Positions 58,087 to 64,000 of a stretch of DNA of 64,000 nt are shown here, one piece after another. Every line of letters starts with the position of its first letter. Within the stretch, counting starts at the first letter, position 1. Below the pieces are notes generated by a model that worked only from the letters and a program-made list of their open reading frames with translations, made no database searches and was not told the DNA's origin. Origin of the DNA: Candidatus Saccharimonadota bacterium (lineage in GTDB: Bacteria; Patescibacteriota; Saccharimonadia; Saccharimonadales; Saccharimonadaceae); assembly GCA_017431465.1 (NCBI GenBank), contig JAFRLA010000012.1, forward strand, positions 18,236 to 82,235, in the 5' to 3' direction. The translations under genes and the position numbers were made by a program.

Positions 58087-59581
58087 ATACCGTTTTCCCT
58101 TTTCGGTACTTTGCCGGCCTTTTCGGTAGCATTTTTAGCGACAACAAAATCGTGATAAAAAGGCCAATGGTCGCAAACATCTGAATAATCGACACTGTCG
58201 TCGGCAGATTATAAGTTACCACGTCCCGCGACTGGAAATTCAAAACTAACGGTACCCATCCACCAAATGCAACTAGCGGACTCATTACCGCGAGCGTTAC
58301 GTGTCCATCTAAAAGTCGCATAAACTTTGCGAATAATGGCATAAAAGCCATCCCTCGCCGACGTTTGCGGTTAAATAACCTCACCCCAACATAGGCCACG
58401 TCGCTTGCGCCATAATCCCATCGGCGAAGCTGAACAAACTGCGCCTTAATCGTCTGAAACAGCGTATCCGAAATGACCGCATCTTGATAAATCGGCACTT
58501 TTATCGACAAAACCTCGTATTTCCCGCGGAAGAAGAATAGGCTGCGCCAGAATTGGTGCCCATCTTCTACGATTGTCCGCTTACTCCAATAATCCATCTC
58601 AATCAGCGCCTCTAGAGGCTGAGAATGTGAAGCAAAATTCCGTAGAACGTGCGGCCGCATTGTGTTAATCACATTGAAAAACGAGTTCGATACTGCGATA
58701 ATTCGCATCATCGCCGGCGCATCCCAGATATTATTCATGAAAAGCGACACCGGTTGGAAAGCCATTCTCCGTCGCTCCTCATGGACGATATATTCATAAG
58801 CTACATAATCCAAATATTTCTCGCTCATCCGGTTGTCGCTATCCAGCGAAGTCACGATTACGTGCTCTGTAGAAATTTTATGTTTCTCTAGATATTCGGT
58901 CAGCGCCTGCGCCGCACAGCATAGATTCGGACCCTTCCCTTTTATCTCATTTTTTATGCCGTCCGGATGTTTTACGGCAATAAAATCATAGAAATCATCT
59001 TTGAATTTTTTACGCAATTCTTTCGCTTGCTTTTCCATTTGCTCGCCACCTCGTTCCTCGTAACCGAATACAAAAATTACTCGTTTATTATCGAACGTAT
59101 TGTCGCGCACCGCCTCAATCGAGGGCACCAAAGTCTCCATCCCCTCGTTGTAAGCCACCATAATTACCGCATGAATGACCTTGCCAGGATCTGGGAAATC
59201 CTTCGGAGAAACAGAGAGCATTCTCAAATTTTCAACATGCTCAGAAAAACCAAACGCCCGAGAACCCTCATCTCGCAATCTCTCAAAATTCTCATGTGGA
59301 TTTTTCAATTGTTCCAAACGTTTATGCCAATCCACTAGCATCGCTCGCTTTACAACTTTGTACCCTTGCAAAGTTCTCGCCGCTACGCCAATCGCCTTAA
59401 CTAGCGTAATCGCAACAATAATCAAAATATAGATCGAACCAAGTATCGGCGAAATTAGCGACAAAATAAATAACAGCGCAATAAACCCATAGCTGAGCGC
59501 CCCTGGCAAAATCTCCAAAAAACGATAAAGACGCGTCCTCTTCCCCAATGGAAGTTCGATGTCGTTCGGATCTTTAATCAT
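57947..59581 (-). CDS. Membrane GT2 glycosyltransferase (cellulose/hyaluronan-synthase-like)
   Basis: A 544-aa processive-type glycosyltransferase. Two N-terminal membrane segments are followed by a GT-A domain: VIMVAYNEGMETLVPSIEAVRDN, VIVTSLDSDNRMSEKYLDYV (DxD as DSD) and, in place of the usual QxxRW, VQLRRWDYGASDVAYV. C-terminal membrane helices (PLVAFGGWVPLVLNF, IQMFATIGLFITILLSL, FMVLQWILMPIVAIAY) form the channel. The product is unknown; it could build an exopolysaccharide. It shares an operon with the small membrane protein upstream (12-base gap). Confidence 0.87.
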   Translation of the reverse strand: MIKDPNDIELPLGKRTRLYRFLEILPGALSYGFIALLFILSLISPILGSIYILIIVAITLVKAIGVAARTLQGYKVVKRAMLVDWHKRLEQLKNPHENFERLRDEGSRAFGFSEHVENLRMLSVSPKDFPDPGKVIHAVIMVAYNEGMETLVPSIEAVRDNTFDNKRVIFVFGYEERGGEQMEKQAKELRKKFKDDFYDFIAVKHPDGIKNEIKGKGPNLCCAAQALTEYLEKHKISTEHVIVTSLDSDNRMSEKYLDYVAYEYIVHEERRRMAFQPVSLFMNNIWDAPAMMRIIAVSNSFFNVINTMRPHVLRNFASHSQPLEALIEMDYWSKRTIVEDGHQFWRSLFFFRGKYEVLSIKVPIYQDAVISDTLFQTIKAQFVQLRRWDYGASDVAYVGVRLFNRKRRRGMAFMPLFAKFMRLLDGHVTLAVMSPLVAFGGWVPLVLNFQSRDVVTYNLPTTVSIIQMFATIGLFITILLSLKMLPKRPAKYRKGKTVFMVLQWILMPIVAIAYQSAAAFYAQTRLLLGRYMENFDVTKKVVKK

Positions 59582-59593
59582 AATGTTCGCCTC

Positions 59594-59977
59594 TTAACCT
59601 TCTGCAACTAGTCTCGCCAATGTGATAATCACCAAAACCGCCAGAATCGCGCTCATTGTTACAAATACTCGCGCCATACTCTCGCCACGTCGCTTGTATA
59701 ATTTAATTGCAATGAGGTTATGTAAAACGCCGAGGATTATAGCTAAAATCGGGAAAGAAAGCATATTTAGCCAACTTCCGTCCTGATACCCACCTGCAGA
59801 TTGAGCCTCCTCGACCGAAACTGTTTCAAAACTACCAATATCGCTATATCCCGTCTTTACCACCGAAGAAGACGGCGAAAGCGTTACAATACTAAACACA
59901 AAAAGCCCAAACGCCAAAACCGCCAGGATCAGCATTCGGTAAAATAACCCCTTATGATTCTTATAAATCTCTTTCAT
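59594..59977 (-). CDS. Unknown small membrane protein, 127 aa
   Basis: Not recognised. Three hydrophobic segments (YRMLILAVLAFGLFVFSIVTL; WLNMLSFPILAIILGVLHNLIAI; MARVFVTMSAILAVLVIITLARLV) with an outer loop rich in Ser/Gly/Glu between the first two. Start ATG 59977 is chosen because TATAAT lies just upstream on -, within the palindrome at 59987-60014; a longer frame to 60211 runs through the divergent gene and has no support. Co-transcribed with the GT2 synthase, it may be its partner. Confidence 0.65.
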   Translation of the reverse strand: MKEIYKNHKGLFYRMLILAVLAFGLFVFSIVTLSPSSSVVKTGYSDIGSFETVSVEEAQSAGGYQDGSWLNMLSFPILAIILGVLHNLIAIKLYKRRGESMARVFVTMSAILAVLVIITLARLVAEG

Positions 59978-59986
59978 CTTAACATA

Positions 59987-60014
59987 TTTATTATACCATA
60001 TATGGTATAATAAA
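59987..60014. promoter_or_regulatory. Perfect 28-base palindrome with two divergent -10 elements
   Basis: The 14 bases TTTATTATACCATA are followed by their exact reverse complement. Each half reads GG-TATAAT outward: 60006-60011 on +, ending six bases before ATG 60018, and 59995-59990 on -, ending 12 bases before ATG 59977. No -35 box would fit without overlapping the other half. This looks like a fused divergent promoter, possibly also a repressor-binding dyad. Confidence 0.7.
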
Positions 60015-60017
60015 AGT

Positions 60018-60500
60018 ATGTTTATTTTTGACTGTCTGATTGTCTTCATTGTGTCCATGGTGCCCCTGGTCGAGCTGCGCGGAGCCATCCCTATCGGCGT
60101 CGGCCTTGGCCTTCCTGAAATCTTGACCCTAGTTATTGCCATCTTCGGCAATCTCCTGCCCGTCCCTCTTATCTTTGTTTTTGCCCGCCGTTTCCTTGAA
60201 TGGGGCGCCAATAAGAGCTGTCAAAAAACCCTTAAAAAATTCTGTAATTTCTGCCTCAAAAAAGGCGAAAAAGCCGGCAAAAAACTCCAAGATTCTACCG
60301 GCGAAAGCCTATATTTCGCTCTATTCCTTTTCGTCGGCATTCCCCTTCCCGGTACCGGCGCTTGGACTGGCACCCTCGCCGCTTCTCTCCTCGACTTAGA
60401 CTTCAAAAAGAGCGTCATCGCCGTGATAGCCGGCGTCCTCTGTGCCGGGCTAATCATGCTCCTCATTTCGCTCGGCCTATTTAATATCGTTTTTACTTAG
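60018..60500 (+). CDS. Small multidrug export-family (COG2426/PF06695) membrane protein
   Basis: A 160-aa membrane protein. The opening DCLIVFIVSMVPLVELRGAIPIGVGLGLPEILTLVIAIFGNLLPVPLIFVFARRFLEWG, and later FALFLFVGIPLPGTGAWTGTLAASLLDLDFKKSVIAVIAGVLCAGLIM, are the two hallmark blocks of this family, which contains the twice repeated P-L-E-R/P-G-T-G type hairpins of DedA-like transporters. The family name is historical; its substrate is not known. Six bases separate TATAAT and ATG, so the mRNA is probably leaderless. Confidence 0.88.
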   Translation: MFIFDCLIVFIVSMVPLVELRGAIPIGVGLGLPEILTLVIAIFGNLLPVPLIFVFARRFLEWGANKSCQKTLKKFCNFCLKKGEKAGKKLQDSTGESLYFALFLFVGIPLPGTGAWTGTLAASLLDLDFKKSVIAVIAGVLCAGLIMLLISLGLFNIVFT

Positions 60501-60522
60501 TCTATGATATAATAGATTAGAT

Positions 60523-60598
60523 GCCGATGTAGCTCAGTTGGTAGAGCAGCTCATTCGTAACGAGCAGGTCACAGGTTCGATCCCTGCCATCGGCTCCA
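60523..60598 (+). tRNA. tRNA-Thr (anticodon CGT)
   Basis: Acceptor GCCGATG/CATCGGC, D-arm GCTCAGTTGGTAGAGC, anticodon loop TTCGTAA, T-loop TTCGATC, encoded CCA. Pair 31-39 is an A-C mismatch. TATAAT (60508-60513) ends nine bases before the mature 5' end, so almost no 5' leader is made. Confidence 0.95.
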
Positions 60599-60655
60599 TT
60601 TTTACATATTGCGAAAAAACTAAATTTGCGATATAATTAGAAAGTACCTTTATAT

Positions 60656-60732
60656 GGATTCGTAGCTCAGTTGGTTAGAGCGCTGCCCTGTCACGGCAGA
60701 GGTCGCGAGTTCGAGTCTCGTCGGATCCGCCA
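60656..60732 (+). tRNA. tRNA-Asp (anticodon GTC)
   Basis: Acceptor GGATTCG/CGGATCC, D-arm GCTCAGTTGGTTAGAGC, anticodon stem CTGCC/GGCAG with loop CTGTCAC, T-loop TTCGAGT, G discriminator as needed for Asp, encoded CCA (60730-60732). It has its own TATAAT near 60633. Confidence 0.96.
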
Positions 60733-60740
60733 AATTGAAT

Positions 60741-60776
60741 AAAAAATGCCCGGAAGAATAATCCGAGCAATTTTTA
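60741..60776 (+). terminator. Terminator between tRNA-Asp and pgsA (possibly bidirectional)
   Basis: AAAAAATGC-C-CGGA pairs with TCCG-A-GCAATTTTT around AGAATAA with one mismatch. A/T runs on both sides would serve both the tRNA transcript and the convergent pgsA transcript. Confidence 0.6.
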
Positions 60777-60787
60777 TTAGAGCCATG

Positions 60788-61315
60788 CTACATGTCCTTG
60801 AGCACCGAACGATTTTCCCAAACGTAATCTGCTCCCGAAGCTATTGTCGCAAGTAAAGTTAGCCAGAACAACGAGCCAATCACCCAAGTTTGATACCAAT
60901 CAAACGGCAAATCCAGAAGCATTGCTATGATCATCACCATTTGGACAAAAGTTTTAATTTTGCCAAAGTACGACGCTGCAATCGTCCTGCCCTGCTCCGC
61001 CGCTAACATCCGGATCCCCGATACAATAAAATCTCGCGAAATTATTATAATCACGAACCATGCCGGGATTTTCAGCATCTCGACGAAACAGATTAGCGCC
61101 GATATAACCAGCAATTTATCCGCCAGCGGGTCCATAAATTTTCCGAAATCCGTAATTTCATTACGCGACCGCGCAAGATATCCGTCCAGAAAATCCGTAA
61201 TACTCGCCAAGATAAAAATCGCAAGCGCTATCCACTTGAAATTAAGTAGCAGAAGCGCCACAAACGGCGCCACTAGCACAACTCTAAAAACCGTGAGTTT
61301 GTTCGGAAGATTCAT
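60788..61315 (-). CDS. pgsA: CDP-diacylglycerol-glycerol-3-phosphate 3-phosphatidyltransferase
   Basis: Makes phosphatidylglycerol phosphate, the first committed step to phosphatidylglycerol. A canonical CDP-alcohol motif, SITDFLDGYLARSRNEITDFGKFMDPLADKLL, lies near residue 40, and NLPNKLTVFRVVLVAPFVALLL opens the protein. Five membrane segments, 175 aa, typical. The gene has TGG-TATAAT about 60 bases upstream and a leader with GGGAGGTGG before ATG, so it is SD-dependent. Confidence 0.93.
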   Translation of the reverse strand: MNLPNKLTVFRVVLVAPFVALLLLNFKWIALAIFILASITDFLDGYLARSRNEITDFGKFMDPLADKLLVISALICFVEMLKIPAWFVIIIISRDFIVSGIRMLAAEQGRTIAASYFGKIKTFVQMVMIIAMLLDLPFDWYQTWVIGSLFWLTLLATIASGADYVWENRSVLKDM

Positions 61316-61393
61316 TTTGCCGCCACCTCCCTTCTTCCAAAAACAAACAGATTTAAAGTTCTCCCACTTCCTCTATATTATACCATATTCATC

Positions 61394-61415
61394 AAAAAAC
61401 GCCCAGCTGCGAGCG
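61394..61415 (-). terminator. Terminator after tRNA-Gly
   Basis: On - CGCTC (61415-61411) pairs with GGGCG (61404-61400, one G-U) around GCAGCT and is followed by six T (61399-61394). Confidence 0.55.
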
Positions 61416-61430
61416 TCAAATAAGCCTGGC

Positions 61431-61505
61431 TGGTGCGGGTACGGCGAGTCGGACGCCGATCTCATCCTTGGGAAGGATACATAATAACCGTTATACGATA
61501 CCCGC
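61431..61505 (-). tRNA. tRNA-Gly (anticodon CCC), with unusual T-loop
   Basis: Acceptor GCGGGTA/TACCCGC, anticodon stem TATCC/GGATG with loop TTCCCAA (anticodon CCC), T-stem CGGCG/CGCCG and encoded CCA (61433-61431). The T-loop is TCCGACT, so the nearly universal U55 is C. The D-stem GTAT has only three good pairs with a T-T at 13-22; GG of the D-loop is kept. It may still decode GGG, or be reserved for another use such as peptidoglycan bridge synthesis. Confidence 0.88.
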
Positions 61506-61525
61506 AAACCTACCTTATTATATCA

Positions 61526-62563
61526 CTATTCTTCGGGGCTCGCAAGAGCTCCGTTATCATCTCCGTTGTTGCTGTTGCCGCCGTCGCTCTGGATATATTC
61601 CTTGATCTTCCCTTCTTCTTTCCGGATCTGCTCAATCTTTTTCGAAAGCTCCGTAAACGGTATCTTAATCGAAACGTAGCTGACGTCATCATCATTCTTC
61701 TCGACCAGCTTGACGAAATAATACCCGTCTCCATTATTCGAGACAAACCGCTCCGAAATTTCCCCGGCAGAAAGTTCCGCCGCCTTCATCGCGCGCCCAC
61801 CATCAACATTCAACCGGCTGACCATCTGCCCAGTTCGCTCCAAAACGATCTTGTCCCCGAGCACTTCCTGCACTCGCTCAAAACTGCCATCCTCAGCCAG
61901 CAGTTCCTCGACCTTCTCCGCAATCTCCAAAGCCTCAGTATCCATCTCTTTTGCCACTTTCATCTTTAATAAACTAAGATATAGCAAACGCCGATATTCT
62001 CTTTCGTCCATTCCGAAATTATCGGATAAAACTTTTAAGAAACTCTCTCGGCTCCGATCGACGCCCCCAGCCCGGCGATGTTCATCAAACGCCTCATCAA
62101 TTTCCTGTTCAGAAACCGTAATCCCCATCTCCCGCGCAAACTTTTCCGCCAGCGCAAAATCTTCCGCCGCAGTCAAAGCCTCGCGCTTGTAATAATCTTT
62201 CATTCCATCAAAATCCGCCAAGCTCCCCGCTGAACCCTGCCGCTCAACCGGCGTAATCGAACTTCGATAAATCATCAAATAATCTGAATACCGAACTTTC
62301 TCGCCATCAATTTCCGCAACCGGCACCGGCAAAATCCGCGTCAAACGATAAATCACATCGCCCGTATCCTGCATCTTATAAAGCATCGTCCAGCCAATGA
62401 TCACCGCCGCAATCAGCCCAACAGCCGCCACGATCACAGTTATCAAAACTAGATGATGTTTTGCATACTGCATCGGGTATTTAAATTTTTTACCCTTAGA
62501 AAGCACTTCCTTTCGGCGCTCATCCAACTTCTCTTTCTCAGTCCGCTTTTTCTCTTTAGCCAT
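61526..62563 (-). CDS. Membrane-anchored PrsA/SurA-like foldase
   Basis: A 345-aa exported chaperone. A Lys/Glu-rich cytoplasmic start (about 40 residues) and one membrane segment (LVLITVIVAAVGLIAAVIIGWTML) precede a SurA_N-like helical domain: VPVAEIDGEKVRYSDYLMIYR, AREMGITVSEQEIDEAFDEH, FGMDEREYRRLLYLSLLKMKVA. A parvulin-like region follows but is weak (MKAAELSAGEISERFVSNNGDGYYFVKLVEKNDD). Likely helps fold secreted proteins. ATG 62563 has AAAGGA upstream and overlaps the PH-domain gene by eight bases. Confidence 0.85.
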   Translation of the reverse strand: MAKEKKRTEKEKLDERRKEVLSKGKKFKYPMQYAKHHLVLITVIVAAVGLIAAVIIGWTMLYKMQDTGDVIYRLTRILPVPVAEIDGEKVRYSDYLMIYRSSITPVERQGSAGSLADFDGMKDYYKREALTAAEDFALAEKFAREMGITVSEQEIDEAFDEHRRAGGVDRSRESFLKVLSDNFGMDEREYRRLLYLSLLKMKVAKEMDTEALEIAEKVEELLAEDGSFERVQEVLGDKIVLERTGQMVSRLNVDGGRAMKAAELSAGEISERFVSNNGDGYYFVKLVEKNDDDVSYVSIKIPFTELSKKIEQIRKEEGKIKEYIQSDGGNSNNGDDNGALASPEE

Positions 62564-63041
62564 TACTATTCCTTTCTGCATTTTGCAATTTATTATGAAC
62601 CTTCTTTGGATGCGAGACCATCGAAATCACGAGGTCGCCGACTCCAGTCTGAACTACAATTGTCCCGTAGCCAAAAATTCCGCCAAAGATTCCCGGCACA
62701 TTCATCGAAATACTTTGAATCTTGTCCAGATCTAGGTCAACCACCGTTTTTCTAAACAAACCTTTCTGGACAACCTGCCGAATCCGCTCGTTAGTTACGA
62801 TATAAATTGAAAAATACCATAATATATATGAGTATAGCGCCCCGAGAACTCCGATAGCAAACGCTCCGAGAAAAATCCAGAACATTCGCGAATCGCCCGG
62901 CCACATAATTAGCGGCAAAATCCCGAGCACAGACATTATAATGAGAAAGAACAGGCCTTTTTTCGCGGTCAAAATATGCCGCCGAAAAATAAATAGTACC
63001 TCCTCCCCCTCTCTTTGCCCATCAAACGTCATTCCACTCAC
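62556..63041 (-). CDS. PH-domain (YdbS/bPH2-like) membrane protein
   Basis: A 161-aa protein: a short N-terminal part (EEVLFIFRRHILTAKKG), two membrane segments (LFFLIIMSVLGILPLIMW; MFWIFLGAFAIGVLGALYSYILWYF) and a bacterial PH domain, IYIVTNERIRQVVQKGLFRKTVVDLDLDKIQSISMNVPGIFGGIFGYGTIVVQT. The TNERI..(I/L)D.I..I.v...(G)..fGyGti pattern is characteristic. Function unknown. TGA-TATAAT lies upstream on -, with the divergent ndk promoter beside it. Confidence 0.85.
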   Translation of the reverse strand: MSGMTFDGQREGEEVLFIFRRHILTAKKGLFFLIIMSVLGILPLIMWPGDSRMFWIFLGAFAIGVLGALYSYILWYFSIYIVTNERIRQVVQKGLFRKTVVDLDLDKIQSISMNVPGIFGGIFGYGTIVVQTGVGDLVISMVSHPKKVHNKLQNAERNSNG

Positions 63042-63096
63042 AATATCTATTATATCATCTTAGTGTGTTATAATAAAGAAAAGTTTAAGGAGGAAT

Positions 63097-63618
63097 ATGG
63101 CAACAAAAGAAATCAAGGATTTAGTACAACAAACCCTAGTTGTTTGTAAACCGGATGCGGTCCAGCGCGGGCTAGTTGGAGAAATCGTCCACCGTTTCGA
63201 GCGCGTCGGCCTAAAAATCGTTGGTATGAAAATGGTCATGCCAGACGAAAAACAATACGAGGCTCATTATAACGACATCGGCGAGCTAGCCAAACGCGCC
63301 GGCGAAGAGATTTTTAAATTTAACCTCGATTACATGATGACCGGCCCAGTTATCGCTATGTGTCTGGAAGGTGTCGAAGCAGTTCCGCTGGTTCGCAAAA
63401 TCGTCGGTTCGACTTCTCCGCAAGAAGCCGACATGGGTACAATTCGCGGCGATTTTGCCCATATGAGCTTTGGTTACTCAAACGCTAAGAAAAAAGGCGT
63501 CCCTAATCTCGTCCACGCTTCCGGTTCAGTTGCCGAGGCGAAAAAAGAAGTCGCTCTCTGGTTCAAAGAAGACGAACTTTACGACTACTCTGATCTCAAC
63601 GAGAAATATACTCGTTAA
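63097..63618 (+). CDS. ndk: Nucleoside diphosphate kinase
   Basis: Balances NTP and dNTP pools by phosphate exchange. QQTLVVCKPDAVQRGLVGEIVHRFERVGLKIVGMKM opens the fold, MTGPVIAMCLEGVEAVPLVRKIVGSTSPQEADMGTIRGDFAH follows, and the phosphorylated His is in NLVHASGS. At 173 aa it exceeds the usual 140 by an insert after residue 55 (YNDIGELAKRAGEEIFKFN) and a longer C-terminus. AAGGAGG six bases before ATG and a TATAAT about 25 bases upstream make it a leadered gene. It extends the tmk/tdk salvage theme. Confidence 0.94.
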   Translation: MATKEIKDLVQQTLVVCKPDAVQRGLVGEIVHRFERVGLKIVGMKMVMPDEKQYEAHYNDIGELAKRAGEEIFKFNLDYMMTGPVIAMCLEGVEAVPLVRKIVGSTSPQEADMGTIRGDFAHMSFGYSNAKKKGVPNLVHASGSVAEAKKEVALWFKEDELYDYSDLNEKYTR

Positions 63619-63638
63619 AGTGGTATAATAGTAGTGAT

Positions 63639-63714
63639 GGCTCCGTAGCTCAATGGATAGAGCAATTCCGTCCTAAGGAAAAGGTTGTGCGTTCGACTCG
63701 CACCGGAGTCACCA
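63639..63714 (+). tRNA. tRNA-Arg (anticodon CCT)
   Basis: Acceptor GGCTCCG/CGGAGTC (one G-T), D-arm GCTCAATGGATAGAGC, anticodon loop GTCCTAA (CCT), T-loop TTCGACT, encoded CCA (63712-63714). The outermost anticodon-stem pair is A-A. TATAAT (63624-63629) ends nine bases before the tRNA. Confidence 0.93.
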
Positions 63715-63739
63715 CTTTTTTACGTGTTATAATTATAGT

Positions 63740-64000
63740 ATGAGCGGAAAAGAAATTTACGTCATCGACTTAATTCAAGATTTTCTAGAACATCTCGAGA
63801 TTGAACGCGGTCGCTCTCTGAACACTATCCGAAACTACGAACTATATTTGAACCGTTTTTATGAACTTTCTGGCGAAGACTTAGATCATGAAATGCATCC
63901 CGAAGACATCAATCAAGAAATGCTTCGGAAATTTCGTTTAAGACTTAATCGCGCCGAAGATGCCCATGGTAAGCGCCTAACTCCTCAAACTCAGGCTTAC
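63740..64000 (+). CDS. Xer-type tyrosine recombinase, N-terminal fragment
   Basis: The first 87 codons are in the window and the gene runs off the end. IYVIDLIQDFLEHLEIERGRSLNTIRNYELYLNRFYEL and LRKFRLRLNR match the core-binding (SAM-like) domain of XerC/XerD. The catalytic domain lies outside, so XerC, XerD and an integrase cannot be separated. TATAAT (63728-63733) is six bases before ATG, so it is leaderless. It is a candidate to act on the dif-like site at 22973-23000. Confidence 0.82.
   Translation, partial: MSGKEIYVIDLIQDFLEHLEIERGRSLNTIRNYELYLNRFYELSGEDLDHEMHPEDINQEMLRKFRLRLNRAEDAHGKRLTPQTQAY

Noticed and set aside
59978..60211. Extension of the small membrane protein to 205 aa
   Set aside because: The extra part is the antisense of the start of the divergent 60018 gene, is Arg-rich and lies upstream of the promoter.
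1..64000. CRISPR arrays, rRNA genes, insertion sequences with transposase, prophage genes
   Set aside because: I looked for spaced direct repeats, rRNA signatures and transposase-like frames on both strands and saw none.

Overview
The window looks like part of the chromosome of a small-genome Candidate Phyla Radiation (Patescibacteria) bacterium, most probably Candidatus Saccharibacteria (TM7). This is inference. It rests on the gene set (a Fib_succ_major/FISUMP surface protein, a MurA carrying an N-terminal helix-turn-helix, a sigma-region-4 protein with HARE-HTH domains, a VirD4-like ATPase, ribonuclease J), very tight gene packing, and short extended -10 promoters. UGA is a stop here: smpB ends in TGA, overlapping the xth start. 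That argues against Gracilibacteria and Absconditabacteria, which read UGA as glycine. All six tRNA genes encode CCA.

Layout. 1-7.5 kb: end of an ABC exporter, tmk-tdk, smpB-xth, an unknown, a CDP-alcohol phosphotransferase, a GT4-SDR pair and a membrane-anchored GH5 glycosidase. 7.5-13 kb: tRNA-Leu, an unknown single-gene unit with a folded leader, der, a PIN-PhoH protein with its own hairpin leader, and a secreted FISUMP protein. 13-22.6 kb: pth, dprA, a strongly promoted structured RNA, topA with an in-frame palindromic insertion, a sigma-4/HARE-HTH regulator, a VirD4-like ATPase and an orphan unknown. 22.6-23.4 kb: an 800-base gene-free interval with an 11-base tandem repeat, a 28-bp dif-like dyad and a 165-base element closed by 28 perfect base pairs. 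Genes left of it are mostly on + and genes right of it almost all on -, as expected at a replication terminus.

23.4-30 kb: a cell-envelope operon (Mur ligase homologue, alpha/beta hydrolase, DegT-type aminotransferase, two FemAB-type transferases) next to a CapA-like protein, then a GH97 glycosidase on +. 32-40 kb: a division and cell-wall (dcw) cluster on - in the order rsmH, structured leader, ftsL-like, FtsI-like PBP, mraY, ftsW, murG, ftsQ-like, sortase. A structured RNA is divergent from rsmH. 40-52 kb: pcrA, HTH-murA, galU, a ZIP transporter, gpmI, a surface-glycan set (two GT2, DUF2304, flippase), pgi and tRNA-Leu. 52-64 kb: a CmpB-like membrane protein, rnj, aspS, a DsbA-like protein, a CBS-domain protein, a GT2 synthase, small membrane proteins, tRNA-Thr, -Asp, -Gly and -Arg, pgsA, a PrsA/SurA-like foldase, a PH-domain protein, ndk and the start of a Xer-type recombinase.

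Two expression styles coexist. Many genes have TATAAT (or a close variant) followed by exactly six bases and then ATG, which places +1 on the start codon (leaderless mRNA). A minority (rnj, the CDP-alcohol gene, the 141-aa and 210-aa unknowns, the sigma-like gene, the 14.65-kb RNA) have a -35 box, 17-bp spacing and, for the mRNAs, a real leader with a Shine-Dalgarno site. Most of the biology points to envelope construction: precursor synthesis, peptide bridges, sortase, surface glycans and secreted proteins. No amino-acid biosynthesis genes are visible, as expected of a host-dependent CPR cell.
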